From: Flavobacterium lotistagni
Lineage (GTDB): Bacteria; Bacteroidota; Bacteroidia; Flavobacteriales; Flavobacteriaceae
Assembly (NCBI RefSeq): GCF_011392125.1
Contig: NZ_JAAJBU010000002.1
Location: 411,285 to 475,284 of the forward strand
Length of the DNA: 64,000 bases
Direction of reading: 5' to 3'
Within the stretch, counting starts at the first letter, position 1, and each line of letters starts with the position of its first letter. The notes beneath the pieces are model-generated. The model was not told where the DNA came from. It made no database searches and was given only the letters and a program-made list of their open reading frames with translations. The translations under genes and the position numbers were made by a program. Below are positions 29,711 to 37,950 of this stretch, piece after piece.

Positions 29711-30628
29711 ATGAAAACATATATCAAGAAATTCAGCCATTGCCTTCTTATAGCTGGTTTGGTATTGATGGGTGCCTGCGAATCTGATGATGATAGCAGC
29801 CTAGCCAATCAAGTAAATGCAGATACCACAAGTGGTGTAATTTTAAGAACAATAACTATTAATAGCGGTACTTTTGATTTTACAAATCCTGCTGCTGAGT
29901 GGTCGGCGACCCTTGAGGTACAAGGCGCCGGAAATGGTTCAGGGCTATCGGAAATCAAACTTTACGCATCATTTTCTGATAGTAACGGTACTTCTGAAGA
30001 AGCTCTAGTAAAAAGCTATTCTCCGTCAATATTAGACTCAGGCCCAAATGGATATCCTAGAGGAGATTTCAATGTAAGCCTCACTGAGGTATTAACTGCA
30101 TTGGGCATGAGTGCCGGCGAATACACTGCTTCTGATAAATTCAATTTAAGATTTGAAGCGGTGACCCGAGATGGCAGGTCGTTCTCGGCTACCAATGCTA
30201 GTGCAACGGTAACCGGAGGATCTTATTTGTCTTCACCTTTCCAGTATTCGGCTCAGTTTTTCTGCCCACTAGCCGATGCCTCTATTTTTGACGGCAGTTA
30301 TACAGTAGTTGCCGATGCTTGGGCTGACTATGCTGCTGGAGATACTGTTCCTGTTCAATATGTAGCCTCAGACGGACCATATACATTCAGAATCTTAAGC
30401 GCGAACAATCCATACATTGCTAATGCTGCAACGAGTTACATGCTGGTCACGATCAATCCGGAAGACGGAACTGCTACAGTAACTTCCAACGAAGACTTTG
30501 ATTATCCAGGGTTTGCAGTACTGCCAGTAACCGGAGCTGGAACTGTAGGCACATGCACTGGTGATATTAACCTAGTTTTAAATTTTGGTCCATACGAAGA
30601 CAACACTTTTACATTGACCAAAAATTAA
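29711..30628 (+). CDS. Surface lipoprotein of unknown function, third gene of the SusCD operon
   Basis: A 305-residue lipoprotein: lipobox LMGAC with Cys23, followed by ESDDDSS, an acidic lipoprotein export signal for surface display. I recognise no domain with certainty; residues ~45-170 read like an Ig-like beta domain and ~180-305 like a second beta domain. It starts 12 bases after the SusD stop and ends at the operon terminator, so it probably helps substrate capture in the way SusE-type proteins do. The role is inferred from position only. Confidence 0.8.
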   Translation: MKTYIKKFSHCLLIAGLVLMGACESDDDSSLANQVNADTTSGVILRTITINSGTFDFTNPAAEWSATLEVQGAGNGSGLSEIKLYASFSDSNGTSEEALVKSYSPSILDSGPNGYPRGDFNVSLTEVLTALGMSAGEYTASDKFNLRFEAVTRDGRSFSATNASATVTGGSYLSSPFQYSAQFFCPLADASIFDGSYTVVADAWADYAAGDTVPVQYVASDGPYTFRILSANNPYIANAATSYMLVTINPEDGTATVTSNEDFDYPGFAVLPVTGAGTVGTCTGDINLVLNFGPYEDNTFTLTKN

Positions 30629-30646
30629 CATACAAGAAGCTCTTTT

Positions 30647-30677
30647 AAAACCACCTCATTCCGGGGTGGTTTTTTTA
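30647..30677 (+). terminator. Terminator of the SusCD operon
   Basis: AAAACCACCTC, loop ATTCC, GGGGTGGTTTT form an 11-bp stem with one G-T pair, followed by more T. It ends just 13 bases before the rlmB start codon. Confidence 0.92.
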
Positions 30678-30685
30678 TATCTTTG
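30678..30685 (+). promoter_or_regulatory. -7 element abutting rlmB
   Basis: TATCTTTG matches TAnnTTTG. It ends 4 bases before the ATG of rlmB and begins directly after the T run of the upstream terminator. If used, the transcript would be leaderless or nearly so. No TTG is present at the -33 position. Confidence 0.45.
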
Positions 30686-30689
30686 CGCC

Positions 30690-31424
30690 ATGGAAAAAGA
30701 ACATTTGATATTTGGGATTCGCGCCATTATTGAGGCCATTCAGTCTGGGAAAGAAGTCGATAAGGTTTTTATTCAGAAGGAAGCCTCGGGCGAGCTCATG
30801 AAAGATTTGATGAAGGTGCTCAAACGCGGCAATATCAATTTCTCTTATGTACCGGTGGAAAAACTAAACCGACTCACACCCAATAATCATCAGGGCGCAG
30901 TAGCCAGTATTTCGCCTATTGGTTTCATGGATTTGGAACAAATGGTGGAAGCGGCAAAAAATGCAAGCCAAACTCCTTTGCTGTTAATACTCGACCAAAT
31001 TTCAGATGCGCGCAACTTTGGAGCAATCATCAGAACTGCCGAATGCACAGGTGTTAGCGGCATCATTGTTCAGAAAGCAGGCTCGGCTCCGGTCAACGGC
31101 GATACAGTAAAAACTTCAGCCGGAGCAGTTTTCAATGTACCGATTTGTAAAGTCGAACATATTAAAGATGCAATTTTCTATCTGCAAGGTTCTGGCATCA
31201 AAACGGTGGCAGCAACCGAAAAAACAGACCAAAACATTTATGACATTTCATTGAACGAACCCGTAGCCATTATCATGGGAAGTGAAGACCGCGGCATCAA
31301 TCCTTCGGTATTGAAAATCGTCGATGAAAAAGCCAAACTGCCCATGTTCGGGAGTATTGGTTCGTTGAATGTTTCGGTAGCTTGTGGCGCTTTTCTTTAC
31401 GAAGCCGTTCGTCAAAGAGGTTAA
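30690..31424 (+). CDS. rlmB: 23S rRNA 2'-O-methyltransferase, RlmB/TrmH family
   Basis: A SpoU-class SAM-dependent methyltransferase of 244 residues that methylates the ribose of a guanosine in 23S rRNA. The N-terminal substrate-binding domain (HLIFGIRAIIEAIQSGKEVD) precedes the SPOUT knot with motifs ILDQISDARNFGAIIRTAEC, IIMGSEDRGINPSV and FGSIGSLNVSVACGAFLYE. I start at ATG 30690; an earlier in-frame GTG at 30666 lies inside the terminator hairpin and adds no conserved residues. It is convergent with, and overlaps by 4 bases, the rhomboid gene. Confidence 0.95.
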   Translation: MEKEHLIFGIRAIIEAIQSGKEVDKVFIQKEASGELMKDLMKVLKRGNINFSYVPVEKLNRLTPNNHQGAVASISPIGFMDLEQMVEAAKNASQTPLLLILDQISDARNFGAIIRTAECTGVSGIIVQKAGSAPVNGDTVKTSAGAVFNVPICKVEHIKDAIFYLQGSGIKTVAATEKTDQNIYDISLNEPVAIIMGSEDRGINPSVLKIVDEKAKLPMFGSIGSLNVSVACGAFLYEAVRQRG

Positions 31425-32197
31425 TTGTTTTCCTTACGCCGAATAATGTATTTGTTCTCGGCTGCGTCGTAAACCACATCGTATTCCGGAGTACTTGTAC
31501 TGAAAGTAATAAGTGGCTCGGGCTCGGGTGGCGGCAGGTTCACAAAGTTTCCGTTTTCGTCAAAGCGTTGCATGAACTTGTCCTGCGACGGATCATAATC
31601 TGGACGTTCCCAATCGTAACGGATGGGCTTTTTGTATTCGGGGGTTTTGAACGAAACGGCAAACGCGAAACCGGTGATTAAACCGGCTAGATGGCCTTCC
31701 CAGGAAATACCGTCTTGGATGTTCGGAAAAACATACCAAACCAAACCACCATAAACCATAATAATAGTAAGAGACAAAGCTACCAAGCGATAATATTTGG
31801 TGCGAATGCCTTTGAAGAAAATAAAACTCACCAGCAAATAGACCAAGCCGCTGGCGCCGATGTGATAAGATTCGCGACCGATAACCCAAGTAATCAATCC
31901 GGTGAGCAAAAGCCCGTAACCCAATACCGCAAAAGTTTGTTTGCGATAAAAAAAGCGCAAAGCGGCAATCAGCACAAAAAGTGGAATAGAGTTGTTGTAA
32001 AGGTGTTCGATATTGCCATGGATGAAAGGGCTGAACAACACCCCGCGCAAGCCTTCTAAATCCCTAGGGTAAATCCCGTAATCTTCGAGGTCAAGGTGAA
32101 ACCTCACGCCCAGCCAGAACACAACCCACAAAGATAGCACCGATAGAAACGGCAAGAGCACCACTGAGGCAGAGAATTTAAAATGTTGTTCTTCCAT
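31421..32197 (-). CDS. Rhomboid-family intramembrane serine protease
   Basis: A 258-residue membrane protease that cleaves substrates within the bilayer. The six-helix core holds the catalytic Ser116 in HIGASGLVYLL and His169 in SWEGHLAGLITGF; the HGNIEHLYNN motif at 60-69 is the conserved His-rich region of helix 2. A soluble tail of about 75 residues follows helix 6. I start at ATG 32197 (MEEQHFKFSA) rather than 32242, because the extra 15 residues are not hydrophobic or family-like. Its 3' end overlaps rlmB by 4 bases. Confidence 0.92.
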   Translation of the reverse strand: MEEQHFKFSASVVLLPFLSVLSLWVVFWLGVRFHLDLEDYGIYPRDLEGLRGVLFSPFIHGNIEHLYNNSIPLFVLIAALRFFYRKQTFAVLGYGLLLTGLITWVIGRESYHIGASGLVYLLVSFIFFKGIRTKYYRLVALSLTIIMVYGGLVWYVFPNIQDGISWEGHLAGLITGFAFAVSFKTPEYKKPIRYDWERPDYDPSQDKFMQRFDENGNFVNLPPPEPEPLITFSTSTPEYDVVYDAAENKYIIRRKENN

Positions 32198-32287
32198 GAA
32201 GTTTGACTGGTTTGCAGGCGCGCTTGTCAAAAATGTGTCCAAAGAAAAAGTTGCGCAATTTTGTCAGTTCGCGATAGTCACCCTGTT

Positions 32288-32394
32288 GCCCTAGCCCGGA
32301 TGGGAACGGCATCCTTTTTTGCCCCTCGTATTTTAGTTTCCCGCTATGGCTTCACGGCAAAAAAGATAGAGTGGACAGCCGGAACAGCTTCTGA
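32288..32394 (+). repeat. Family A structured repeat, copy A2
   Basis: Starts GCCCTAGCCCGGATGGGAAC and has CTTTTTTGCC (32314-32323) pairing perfectly with GGCAAAAAAG (32356-32365), then AT...GGACAGCCGG. Flanks match copy A1 at 4977-5063, but the stem sequence and loop length differ (32 bases against 5) while pairing is kept. It occupies about half of the 265-base gap between the rhomboid gene and rarA. Strand is the orientation of description only. Confidence 0.75.
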
Positions 32395-32416
32395 AAATCA
32401 TCCAAATTTTAACGGC

Positions 32417-32424
32417 TAGCTTTG
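32417..32424 (+). promoter_or_regulatory. Possible -7 element for rarA
   Basis: TAGCTTTG fits TAnnTTTG and lies 39 bases before the rarA start. No TTG is found 17-23 bases upstream, so confidence is low. Confidence 0.35.
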
Positions 32425-32462
32425 TGAATAATCGCTAAATTTACCGCTCTCGAATTCTAACT

Positions 32463-33740
32463 ATGGAAGCACCACTTGCCGAGCGCATTCGCCCGCAACG
32501 ACTTGAAGATTACATCAGCCAATCGCATTTGGTGGGCCCTGGCGGTTCGCTGACTTTGCAGATTGAGAAAGGTATTGTTCCGTCGCTTATTTTTTGGGGG
32601 CCGCCCGGAACCGGAAAAACCACTTTGGCGCAAATTATCGCCGAGCAGTCGAAGCGACCGTTTTATGTGCTCAGCGCAATCAATTCGGGGGTAAAAGACA
32701 TTCGCGAAGTAATTGACAAAGCCAAGCAAAGTGGTGGTTTGTTTACGTCGAAGAACCCGATTTTGTTTATTGATGAGATCCACCGGTTTAGTAAATCGCA
32801 ACAAGATTCTTTACTCGCTGCGGTTGAAAAAGGCTGGGTCACACTCATTGGCGCTACTACTGAAAATCCGAGTTTTGAAGTGATTCCGGCCTTACTGTCG
32901 CGTTGTCAGGTGTATATTTTAAATCCGTTTACTAAAGCCGATTTGGAAGCTTTGCTGCAACGTGCCATGAAAGCCGATGTTGTGTTGCAAACTAAAAAAA
33001 TCAACCTTAAAGAAACTGAGGCTTTACTCAGATTGTCTGGCGGCGACGGAAGAAAATTGCTCAATATTTTCGAGTTGGTTATCAATGCTTCAAGCGAAGA
33101 TAAAATCACCGTTACCAACGAGCGGGTGTTGCAAATTGTTCAACAAAACACGGTGTTGTATGACAAAACCGGCGAACAGCATTACGATATTGTTTCGGCT
33201 TTTATCAAATCGATTCGAGGAAGCGACCCGAATGCCGCAGTATATTGGTTAGCACGGATGATTGAAGGCGGCGAAGACGTGAAATTCATTGCCCGAAGAA
33301 TGCTGATTTTAGCCAGTGAAGACATTGGAAATGCCAACCCAACCGCACTGATTTTAGCCAACAATACTTTCCAAGCCGTGACTACTATCGGTTACCCGGA
33401 AAGCCGGATTATTTTGAGCCAATGTGCGGTTTATTTAGCGACTTCACCTAAAAGCAATGCTTCGTATATGGCGATCAATAATGCCCAACAAACCGTGAAG
33501 CAGACCGGTGATTTGCCGGTTCCGATGCCGCTTCGAAACGCGCCGACCAAACTCATGAAAGAACTCGGCTATGGCGATGAGTATAAATATTCGCACGATT
33601 TCGCGAACAATTTTGCCGAGCAGGAATTTTTGCCCGAAGCGATTTCGGGAACTGCTTTTTATGAACCTGGAAATAATAGCCGTGAAAACAGTACGCGTGA
33701 GTTTCTAAAAAATCGCTGGAAAGAAAAATATGGTTATTGA
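32463..33740 (+). CDS. rarA: Replication-associated recombination protein A (RarA/MgsA)
   Basis: A AAA+ ATPase related to clamp loaders and RuvB that acts at stalled replication forks. The 425 residues hold the Walker A motif GPPGTGKT at 46-53, Walker B LFIDEIHRFS at 101-110 and sensor region TTENPSFEV. The C-terminal MgsA domain is seen in IRGSDPNAAVYWLARMIEGG and LASEDIGNANPTALILA. It is followed 15 bases later by a small 2H phosphoesterase gene, with which it may be cotranscribed. Confidence 0.96.
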   Translation: MEAPLAERIRPQRLEDYISQSHLVGPGGSLTLQIEKGIVPSLIFWGPPGTGKTTLAQIIAEQSKRPFYVLSAINSGVKDIREVIDKAKQSGGLFTSKNPILFIDEIHRFSKSQQDSLLAAVEKGWVTLIGATTENPSFEVIPALLSRCQVYILNPFTKADLEALLQRAMKADVVLQTKKINLKETEALLRLSGGDGRKLLNIFELVINASSEDKITVTNERVLQIVQQNTVLYDKTGEQHYDIVSAFIKSIRGSDPNAAVYWLARMIEGGEDVKFIARRMLILASEDIGNANPTALILANNTFQAVTTIGYPESRIILSQCAVYLATSPKSNASYMAINNAQQTVKQTGDLPVPMPLRNAPTKLMKELGYGDEYKYSHDFANNFAEQEFLPEAISGTAFYEPGNNSRENSTREFLKNRWKEKYGY

Positions 33741-33755
33741 ACCAAAAGAGAGAAA

Positions 33756-34280
33756 ATGGCTTATTTAGTATTGGCGTATCCGGAATTGTCAAACGAGGAT
33801 TGGAACCGGATCCAAAATTACCGCAAAGACCACGATGCCCTTTTTTATGAAGTGGTCCAGCCGCATTTCACCTTGGTTTTTCCGTTGACGAATTTACCTG
33901 AGAAAGTCTTCATCGATGAAATAAAGCAATTGTCGGCTTCATTCAAAAAAATAGATTTCACGCTGCGTTGCGCGACTATCAATAAAGATGCGTTCAGTGA
34001 TTATTACCATACTTTTTTGGTTCCCGATGAAGGCTACAGCAAGATTATAAAACTACATGACCTGCTATACCGCGGAAAACTGAAAAACCACTTGAGGCTG
34101 GACATCGATTACATCCCGCACATTGGCATCGGCAACTCTAAAGACGCGTCTGTTTGTAAAGAAATGGTGGACCAATGGAATTGCCGGGAATTTTCGATCA
34201 CAGGTAAAATCAATCAACTGACCATCGTGAAGTACGAAAATAAAACGGTCACTAAAATTCAGGAAATCATACTGCAGTAA
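33756..34280 (+). CDS. 2'-5' RNA ligase-family (2H phosphoesterase) protein
   Basis: A 174-residue protein of the LigT-like 2H superfamily, which includes RNA ligases and cyclic phosphodiesterases. The first catalytic motif is normal (PHFTLVF, His37-x-Thr39). The second reads PHIGIG (His122-x-Gly124), where most members have Thr or Ser, so catalysis may be altered. It starts 15 bases after rarA on the same strand. The true substrate is unknown. Confidence 0.8.
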   Translation: MAYLVLAYPELSNEDWNRIQNYRKDHDALFYEVVQPHFTLVFPLTNLPEKVFIDEIKQLSASFKKIDFTLRCATINKDAFSDYYHTFLVPDEGYSKIIKLHDLLYRGKLKNHLRLDIDYIPHIGIGNSKDASVCKEMVDQWNCREFSITGKINQLTIVKYENKTVTKIQEIILQ

Positions 34281-34322
34281 ATAGGGAATCGCGAGTGGTT
34301 CGGATAAATTCCAAATGGTAAA

Positions 34323-35042
34323 TTAAAATTTGATATTCAGTTTTTCAGAAACCAGTTGGTCGTTTTCGTAATGCTCAAAAAACCATTGACTATTTTTAGA
34401 AATCAACACGCCTTGAACCGTTCCTTTGACGGCCGTAAAAGTGGAAGGGTCTGAAGTCTTGTAAATTTTCATCACTACTTTCGGTGATGCGTCTACCAAT
34501 TGATAACCGTTGGAAATGACTTGAGCATAGAGTGTCTCTGGAACCGCAGTTGGAAGGTTTTCACTTTGAATGACCTTGGTCTGAGTGATTTCGGTTTTTA
34601 TTACATTATTTTTAGGTTGGTACTGATAATGTAGTGACTCGAACGATTCAAAAGCCTGACGCAAACTTTGGGTATAAGCCACGCGGTATTCTTTTTCTTT
34701 GCTGGTTCCGATGGCTGATTGGTATAGCGTCTTACCCTGACAGTCTTTTAATAAGACTTGTAATTTAGTCCATACAAAATTGCCCGATTTCTCTACATTA
34801 GCATACAAATTTTCACAATTAGCCTGCGCGATTTGATTTGGAATGGAATCCGTATCGAAGTAAGTTTTGAAGCCGTATTTTTCTAACAGCAACTTAGTGA
34901 GTGTATTGAGCCGGTATTGATCTACATCGTTGGTAAAACCAAATTTTGAAGGCACAATTACATATTGAAATTCATTCACCGAACGTTGGGCCAACAAAGT
35001 CAGACTAAAACAACAGCAAACCAGAACAAGTATCTTTTTCAT
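34323..35042 (-). CDS. Secreted protein of unknown function
   Basis: A 239-residue protein with a signal peptide (MKKILVLVCCCFSLTLLA, cleaved before Q). I recognise no domain. The body begins NEFQYVIVPSKFGFTNDVDQ and continues with predicted mixed alpha/beta sequence. It starts directly after the stop of the YjjG-like phosphatase gene with no gap, so the two are likely cotranslated. It converges on the 2H phosphoesterase gene with no clear terminator between them. Confidence 0.75.
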   Translation of the reverse strand: MKKILVLVCCCFSLTLLAQRSVNEFQYVIVPSKFGFTNDVDQYRLNTLTKLLLEKYGFKTYFDTDSIPNQIAQANCENLYANVEKSGNFVWTKLQVLLKDCQGKTLYQSAIGTSKEKEYRVAYTQSLRQAFESFESLHYQYQPKNNVIKTEITQTKVIQSENLPTAVPETLYAQVISNGYQLVDASPKVVMKIYKTSDPSTFTAVKGTVQGVLISKNSQWFFEHYENDQLVSEKLNIKF

Positions 35043-35729
35043 TTAAAAAATCGTTTTGAGTTCCGCTAAATTACAGATTTGAACCACATCTTCGGCAACA
35101 GTGAGCTGGCTCGGATTGAAAAAAATCGCCTGCATACCAAAATCGAGCGCACCGATAATATCTGCTTGCATCGAATCGCCAATCATGACGCTTTCTTCTT
35201 TTTGGGCTTGGGCCAAATTCAGCGCATGTTGAAAAATCAGCGGATGGGGCTTTTTCGCGCCTGCCATTTCAGAATTGGTCACGGTTTGAAAGTACTGCGA
35301 CAAATTTGAATTCGAAATTTTCCGAAACTGCACCTGAGCAAAACCGTTAGTGATGATGTGCAAAACGTAACGCTCTTTGAGGTAATTTAATGTGTCAATC
35401 GCATCGTCAAAAAGATGATTGAACTCGGGCAGCAAGCGTATGTAATCCACGGCAATCTGATCAATTTGCTGATCGGAAATCTCAAACCCAATGGCATCGA
35501 AAGATTGTTTGAGCCGCTGATAACGCAACTGTTCATGGGTCATTTTATCGACTTGGAACAAAGCCCAACACGCCTGATTGATGGGAATATACTTTTCTAA
35601 AAAAAAATCAGTAGGCACCGAAGGAAAATCCTTTTGGAAAATCTCGTCAAAGGCCAAGGCAGAATTGGTGTCGAAATCCCAAAGCGTGTGATCGAGGTCG
35701 AAGAAAATATGGCGGATCTGATCTTTCAA
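35043..35729 (-). CDS. HAD-family hydrolase, YjjG-type nucleotidase
   Basis: A 228-residue haloacid dehalogenase-family phosphatase. Motif I is FFDLDHTLWDF with Asp11 and Asp13, motif II IITNGFAQVQ, motif III lysine in AGAKKPHPLIF, and motif IV MIGDSMQADIIGA. The order and spacing match the YjjG group, which dephosphorylates non-canonical pyrimidine nucleotides. It lies 54 bases after radC and touches the next gene on the same strand. Confidence 0.88.
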   Translation of the reverse strand: MKDQIRHIFFDLDHTLWDFDTNSALAFDEIFQKDFPSVPTDFFLEKYIPINQACWALFQVDKMTHEQLRYQRLKQSFDAIGFEISDQQIDQIAVDYIRLLPEFNHLFDDAIDTLNYLKERYVLHIITNGFAQVQFRKISNSNLSQYFQTVTNSEMAGAKKPHPLIFQHALNLAQAQKEESVMIGDSMQADIIGALDFGMQAIFFNPSQLTVAEDVVQICNLAELKTIF

Positions 35730-35783
35730 TCTAAAAGTTTTGTTGACAAAAGTCGTAAAGTTTTTGGTTCTACTGAAGTGGGT

Positions 35784-36479
35784 TTACAAAAATCCGGCGT
35801 CGGCAAAGCTGAAATATTCTTTTTCGGTCACAATGACATGGTCGAGCACTTTGATATCGAGCATTTCGCCACCTGATTTGAGTTTTCGCGTGATTTGCTT
35901 GTCGGGTTCGCTAGGTTGCAAAGTGCCCGAAGGATGGTTGTGCGCCAGAATAATCGACACCGCACCTACTTCTAAAGCAGTTTTAAAAACCAGCCTAACA
36001 TCGACAACGGTTCCGGTAATGCCACCTTTACTAAGTTGTGAACGGTTAATGATTTTATTGGCATTGTTGAGATAAATAATCCAGAACTCTTCATAAGGCA
36101 ATTCGCCTATGAGCGGTTGCATCAAATCGAACACACTTTGGCTTGATGTAATTTTCTGAGGTTCTGCTACGGTTTGGGCTTTCCTGCGCCGGCCGAGTTC
36201 TAGAGCCGCTTGGATGGTGATGGCTTTTACATTGCCAATTCCTTTGAAATGGTTGAGTTGGTTCACCGATAATTTCCCTAGTGCATTCAGGTTGTAATCT
36301 ACGCTGGCCAAAATACGTCGGCTCAAACTTACGGCAGTTTCGTTGCGGCTACCCGAGCCAATTAAAATGGCTATGAGTTCGGCATCAGAAAGTGAAGTTT
36401 TACCTTTTTGGAGTAGTTTTTCTCGAGGCTGGTCGTCTTCAGACCAACTACGGATAGGGAAGAAAGTGTTTTCAGACAT
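35784..36479 (-). CDS. radC: RadC-family JAB1/MPN domain protein
   Basis: A 231-residue RadC protein. An N-terminal helix-hairpin-helix-like region (ELIAILIGSGSRNETAVSLS, FKGIGNVKAITIQAALELGR) precedes the JAMM metalloprotease-like domain. The metal motif is HNHPSG at 180-185 with the downstream Asp in SEPDKQIT. Despite its old name, a role in DNA repair is not established. It is a complete chromosomal copy, not inside a mobile element here. Confidence 0.93.
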   Translation of the reverse strand: MSENTFFPIRSWSEDDQPREKLLQKGKTSLSDAELIAILIGSGSRNETAVSLSRRILASVDYNLNALGKLSVNQLNHFKGIGNVKAITIQAALELGRRRKAQTVAEPQKITSSQSVFDLMQPLIGELPYEEFWIIYLNNANKIINRSQLSKGGITGTVVDVRLVFKTALEVGAVSIILAHNHPSGTLQPSEPDKQITRKLKSGGEMLDIKVLDHVIVTEKEYFSFADAGFL

Positions 36480-36535
36480 GATGGTATGGCGTATAAGTTG
36501 ACAGTTTTCAGCTAACCGTTTAAAGTTAACTATCG

Positions 36536-36565
36536 TAAAAATAAGAACTTTATCGTAACTTACAA
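36536..36565 (-). promoter_or_regulatory. Possible radC promoter
   Basis: The minus strand has TTG (36563-36565), a 19-base spacer and TATTTTTA, which differs from TAnnTTTG only in the last base. It lies 57 bases before the radC start. Confidence 0.35.
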
Positions 36566-36594
36566 GCTATTTTTATTTCTACAACCTACAACCA

Positions 36595-37950
36595 TCAACC
36601 TACCAAATCTTTCACCTCGTCGAAATTCAATCCGCCGTAGTTGCCCGAACTCATTAATAAAAGTGCTGAATTTTCGAGATTCAAATGGAACAGATAATCT
36701 TTGAAATCTTTCGGATTGGTATAAATAATCAAGTCATTCCTTTGAAATGATTGGGCAATTTGTTCATAAGTGACCTCTTCAAGTTGTTTGATTTTCACGG
36801 CATCGGGCGAATAAAATACTATAGCCACGTCAGCGGCATCAAGCGCGCCTTGGTATTCTTTGAGAAACGCTGCGTTCAAACTACTATAAGTATGCAATTC
36901 CAAACAAGCGATTAGCTTTCTATCTGGATACTGCTCTTTGACTGCTTTGGTGGTTGCCGCTACTTTGCTGGGCGAATGGGCAAAATCTTTGTAAGCCACC
37001 GCAGTTTTTCCTTCGGCGATTTTTTCTAATCGTTTTGAGGCGCCTTTGAATGAAGCAATCGCTTGGTAAAAATCCGCTTCGTCTACGCCCATACACTGGC
37101 AAATCCATTTGGCGCCTGCTAGGTTATTTAAGTTGTGCGCACCGAAAACCTCAATTGGCATCAAGCCTTCGGGTGTTTCAAGCAACGTAATTCCGTTCTC
37201 AACTTTGTATTCAGGCGTGGTATAAGGCAATTTTCGGATCGGATTAGATGCTGCCAAAGAAATACGATTCACTTCCGCATCGTCTTGATTGTATACCAAA
37301 ATTCCTCCGTTGGTAATCAAGTTGATAAACGTTTCAAACTGCGCAACATAGTTCTCATACGTCGGAAATACGTTAATATGATCCCAAGCAATTCCTGAAA
37401 CCAGTGCAATATTCGGTTGATACAAATGAAACTTTGGACGGCGGTCTGTTGGTGATGACAAATATTCGTCGCCTTCAAGCACTATAAAATCGTTGGTTTC
37501 GGTCAGGTGCACCATTGTATCAAACCCTTCGAGTTGTGCGCCCACCATATAATCGACCTCGATGTTGTGAAAATGCATGACGTGCAAAATCATTGAAGTA
37601 ATCGTGGTCTTTCCGTGTGACCCTCCAATTACTACGCGGGTTTTATTCTTCGATTGTTCGTAAAGAAACTCCGGATAGGAATAAATCTTAAGCCCTAGTT
37701 CTTGAGCGCGAAGCAATTCAGGATTGTCTGCTTTGGCGTGCATTCCGAGGATGATTGCTTGAATATCTTCAGTGATTTTCTCAGTAAACCAACCCATTTG
37801 CGTGGGCAATAAACCTTTCTTTTCAAGACGGGTTTTAGAAGGTTCGAAAATCGCATCATCACTTCCTGTGACTTGATAACCTTTTTGGTGCAAAGCCAAG
37901 GCAAGATTGTGCATGGCGCTACCGCCAATGGCAATAAAATGGGTACGCAT
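36595..37950 (-). CDS. Mpl-like muropeptide ligase (Mur ligase family)
   Basis: A 451-residue Mur ligase. The N-terminal Rossmann region MRTHFIAIGGSAMHNLALAL, the ATP loop GGSHGKTT at 109-116, the acidic motif IVLEGDEYLSSPTDRRPKF and DFAHSPSKV follow the family plan. It resembles UDP-MurNAc:L-Ala-gamma-D-Glu-meso-DAP ligase (Mpl), which reuses cell-wall tripeptide, more than MurC. Its start codon abuts the stop of the TPR protein gene, so the two form an operon. Confidence 0.88.
   Translation of the reverse strand: MRTHFIAIGGSAMHNLALALHQKGYQVTGSDDAIFEPSKTRLEKKGLLPTQMGWFTEKITEDIQAIILGMHAKADNPELLRAQELGLKIYSYPEFLYEQSKNKTRVVIGGSHGKTTITSMILHVMHFHNIEVDYMVGAQLEGFDTMVHLTETNDFIVLEGDEYLSSPTDRRPKFHLYQPNIALVSGIAWDHINVFPTYENYVAQFETFINLITNGGILVYNQDDAEVNRISLAASNPIRKLPYTTPEYKVENGITLLETPEGLMPIEVFGAHNLNNLAGAKWICQCMGVDEADFYQAIASFKGASKRLEKIAEGKTAVAYKDFAHSPSKVAATTKAVKEQYPDRKLIACLELHTYSSLNAAFLKEYQGALDAADVAIVFYSPDAVKIKQLEEVTYEQIAQSFQRNDLIIYTNPKDFKDYLFHLNLENSALLLMSSGNYGGLNFDEVKDLVG

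Noticed and set aside
31421..32242. Longer rhomboid start at 32242
   Set aside because: The extra 15 residues are polar and not conserved-looking; ATG 32197 leads more directly into the first membrane helix.
36595..37950. MurC
   Set aside because: The N-terminal and mid-region sequence (FIAIGGSAMHNLALAL, GDEYLSSPTDRRPKF) follows the Mpl pattern more closely, and no other cell-wall cluster genes are nearby.
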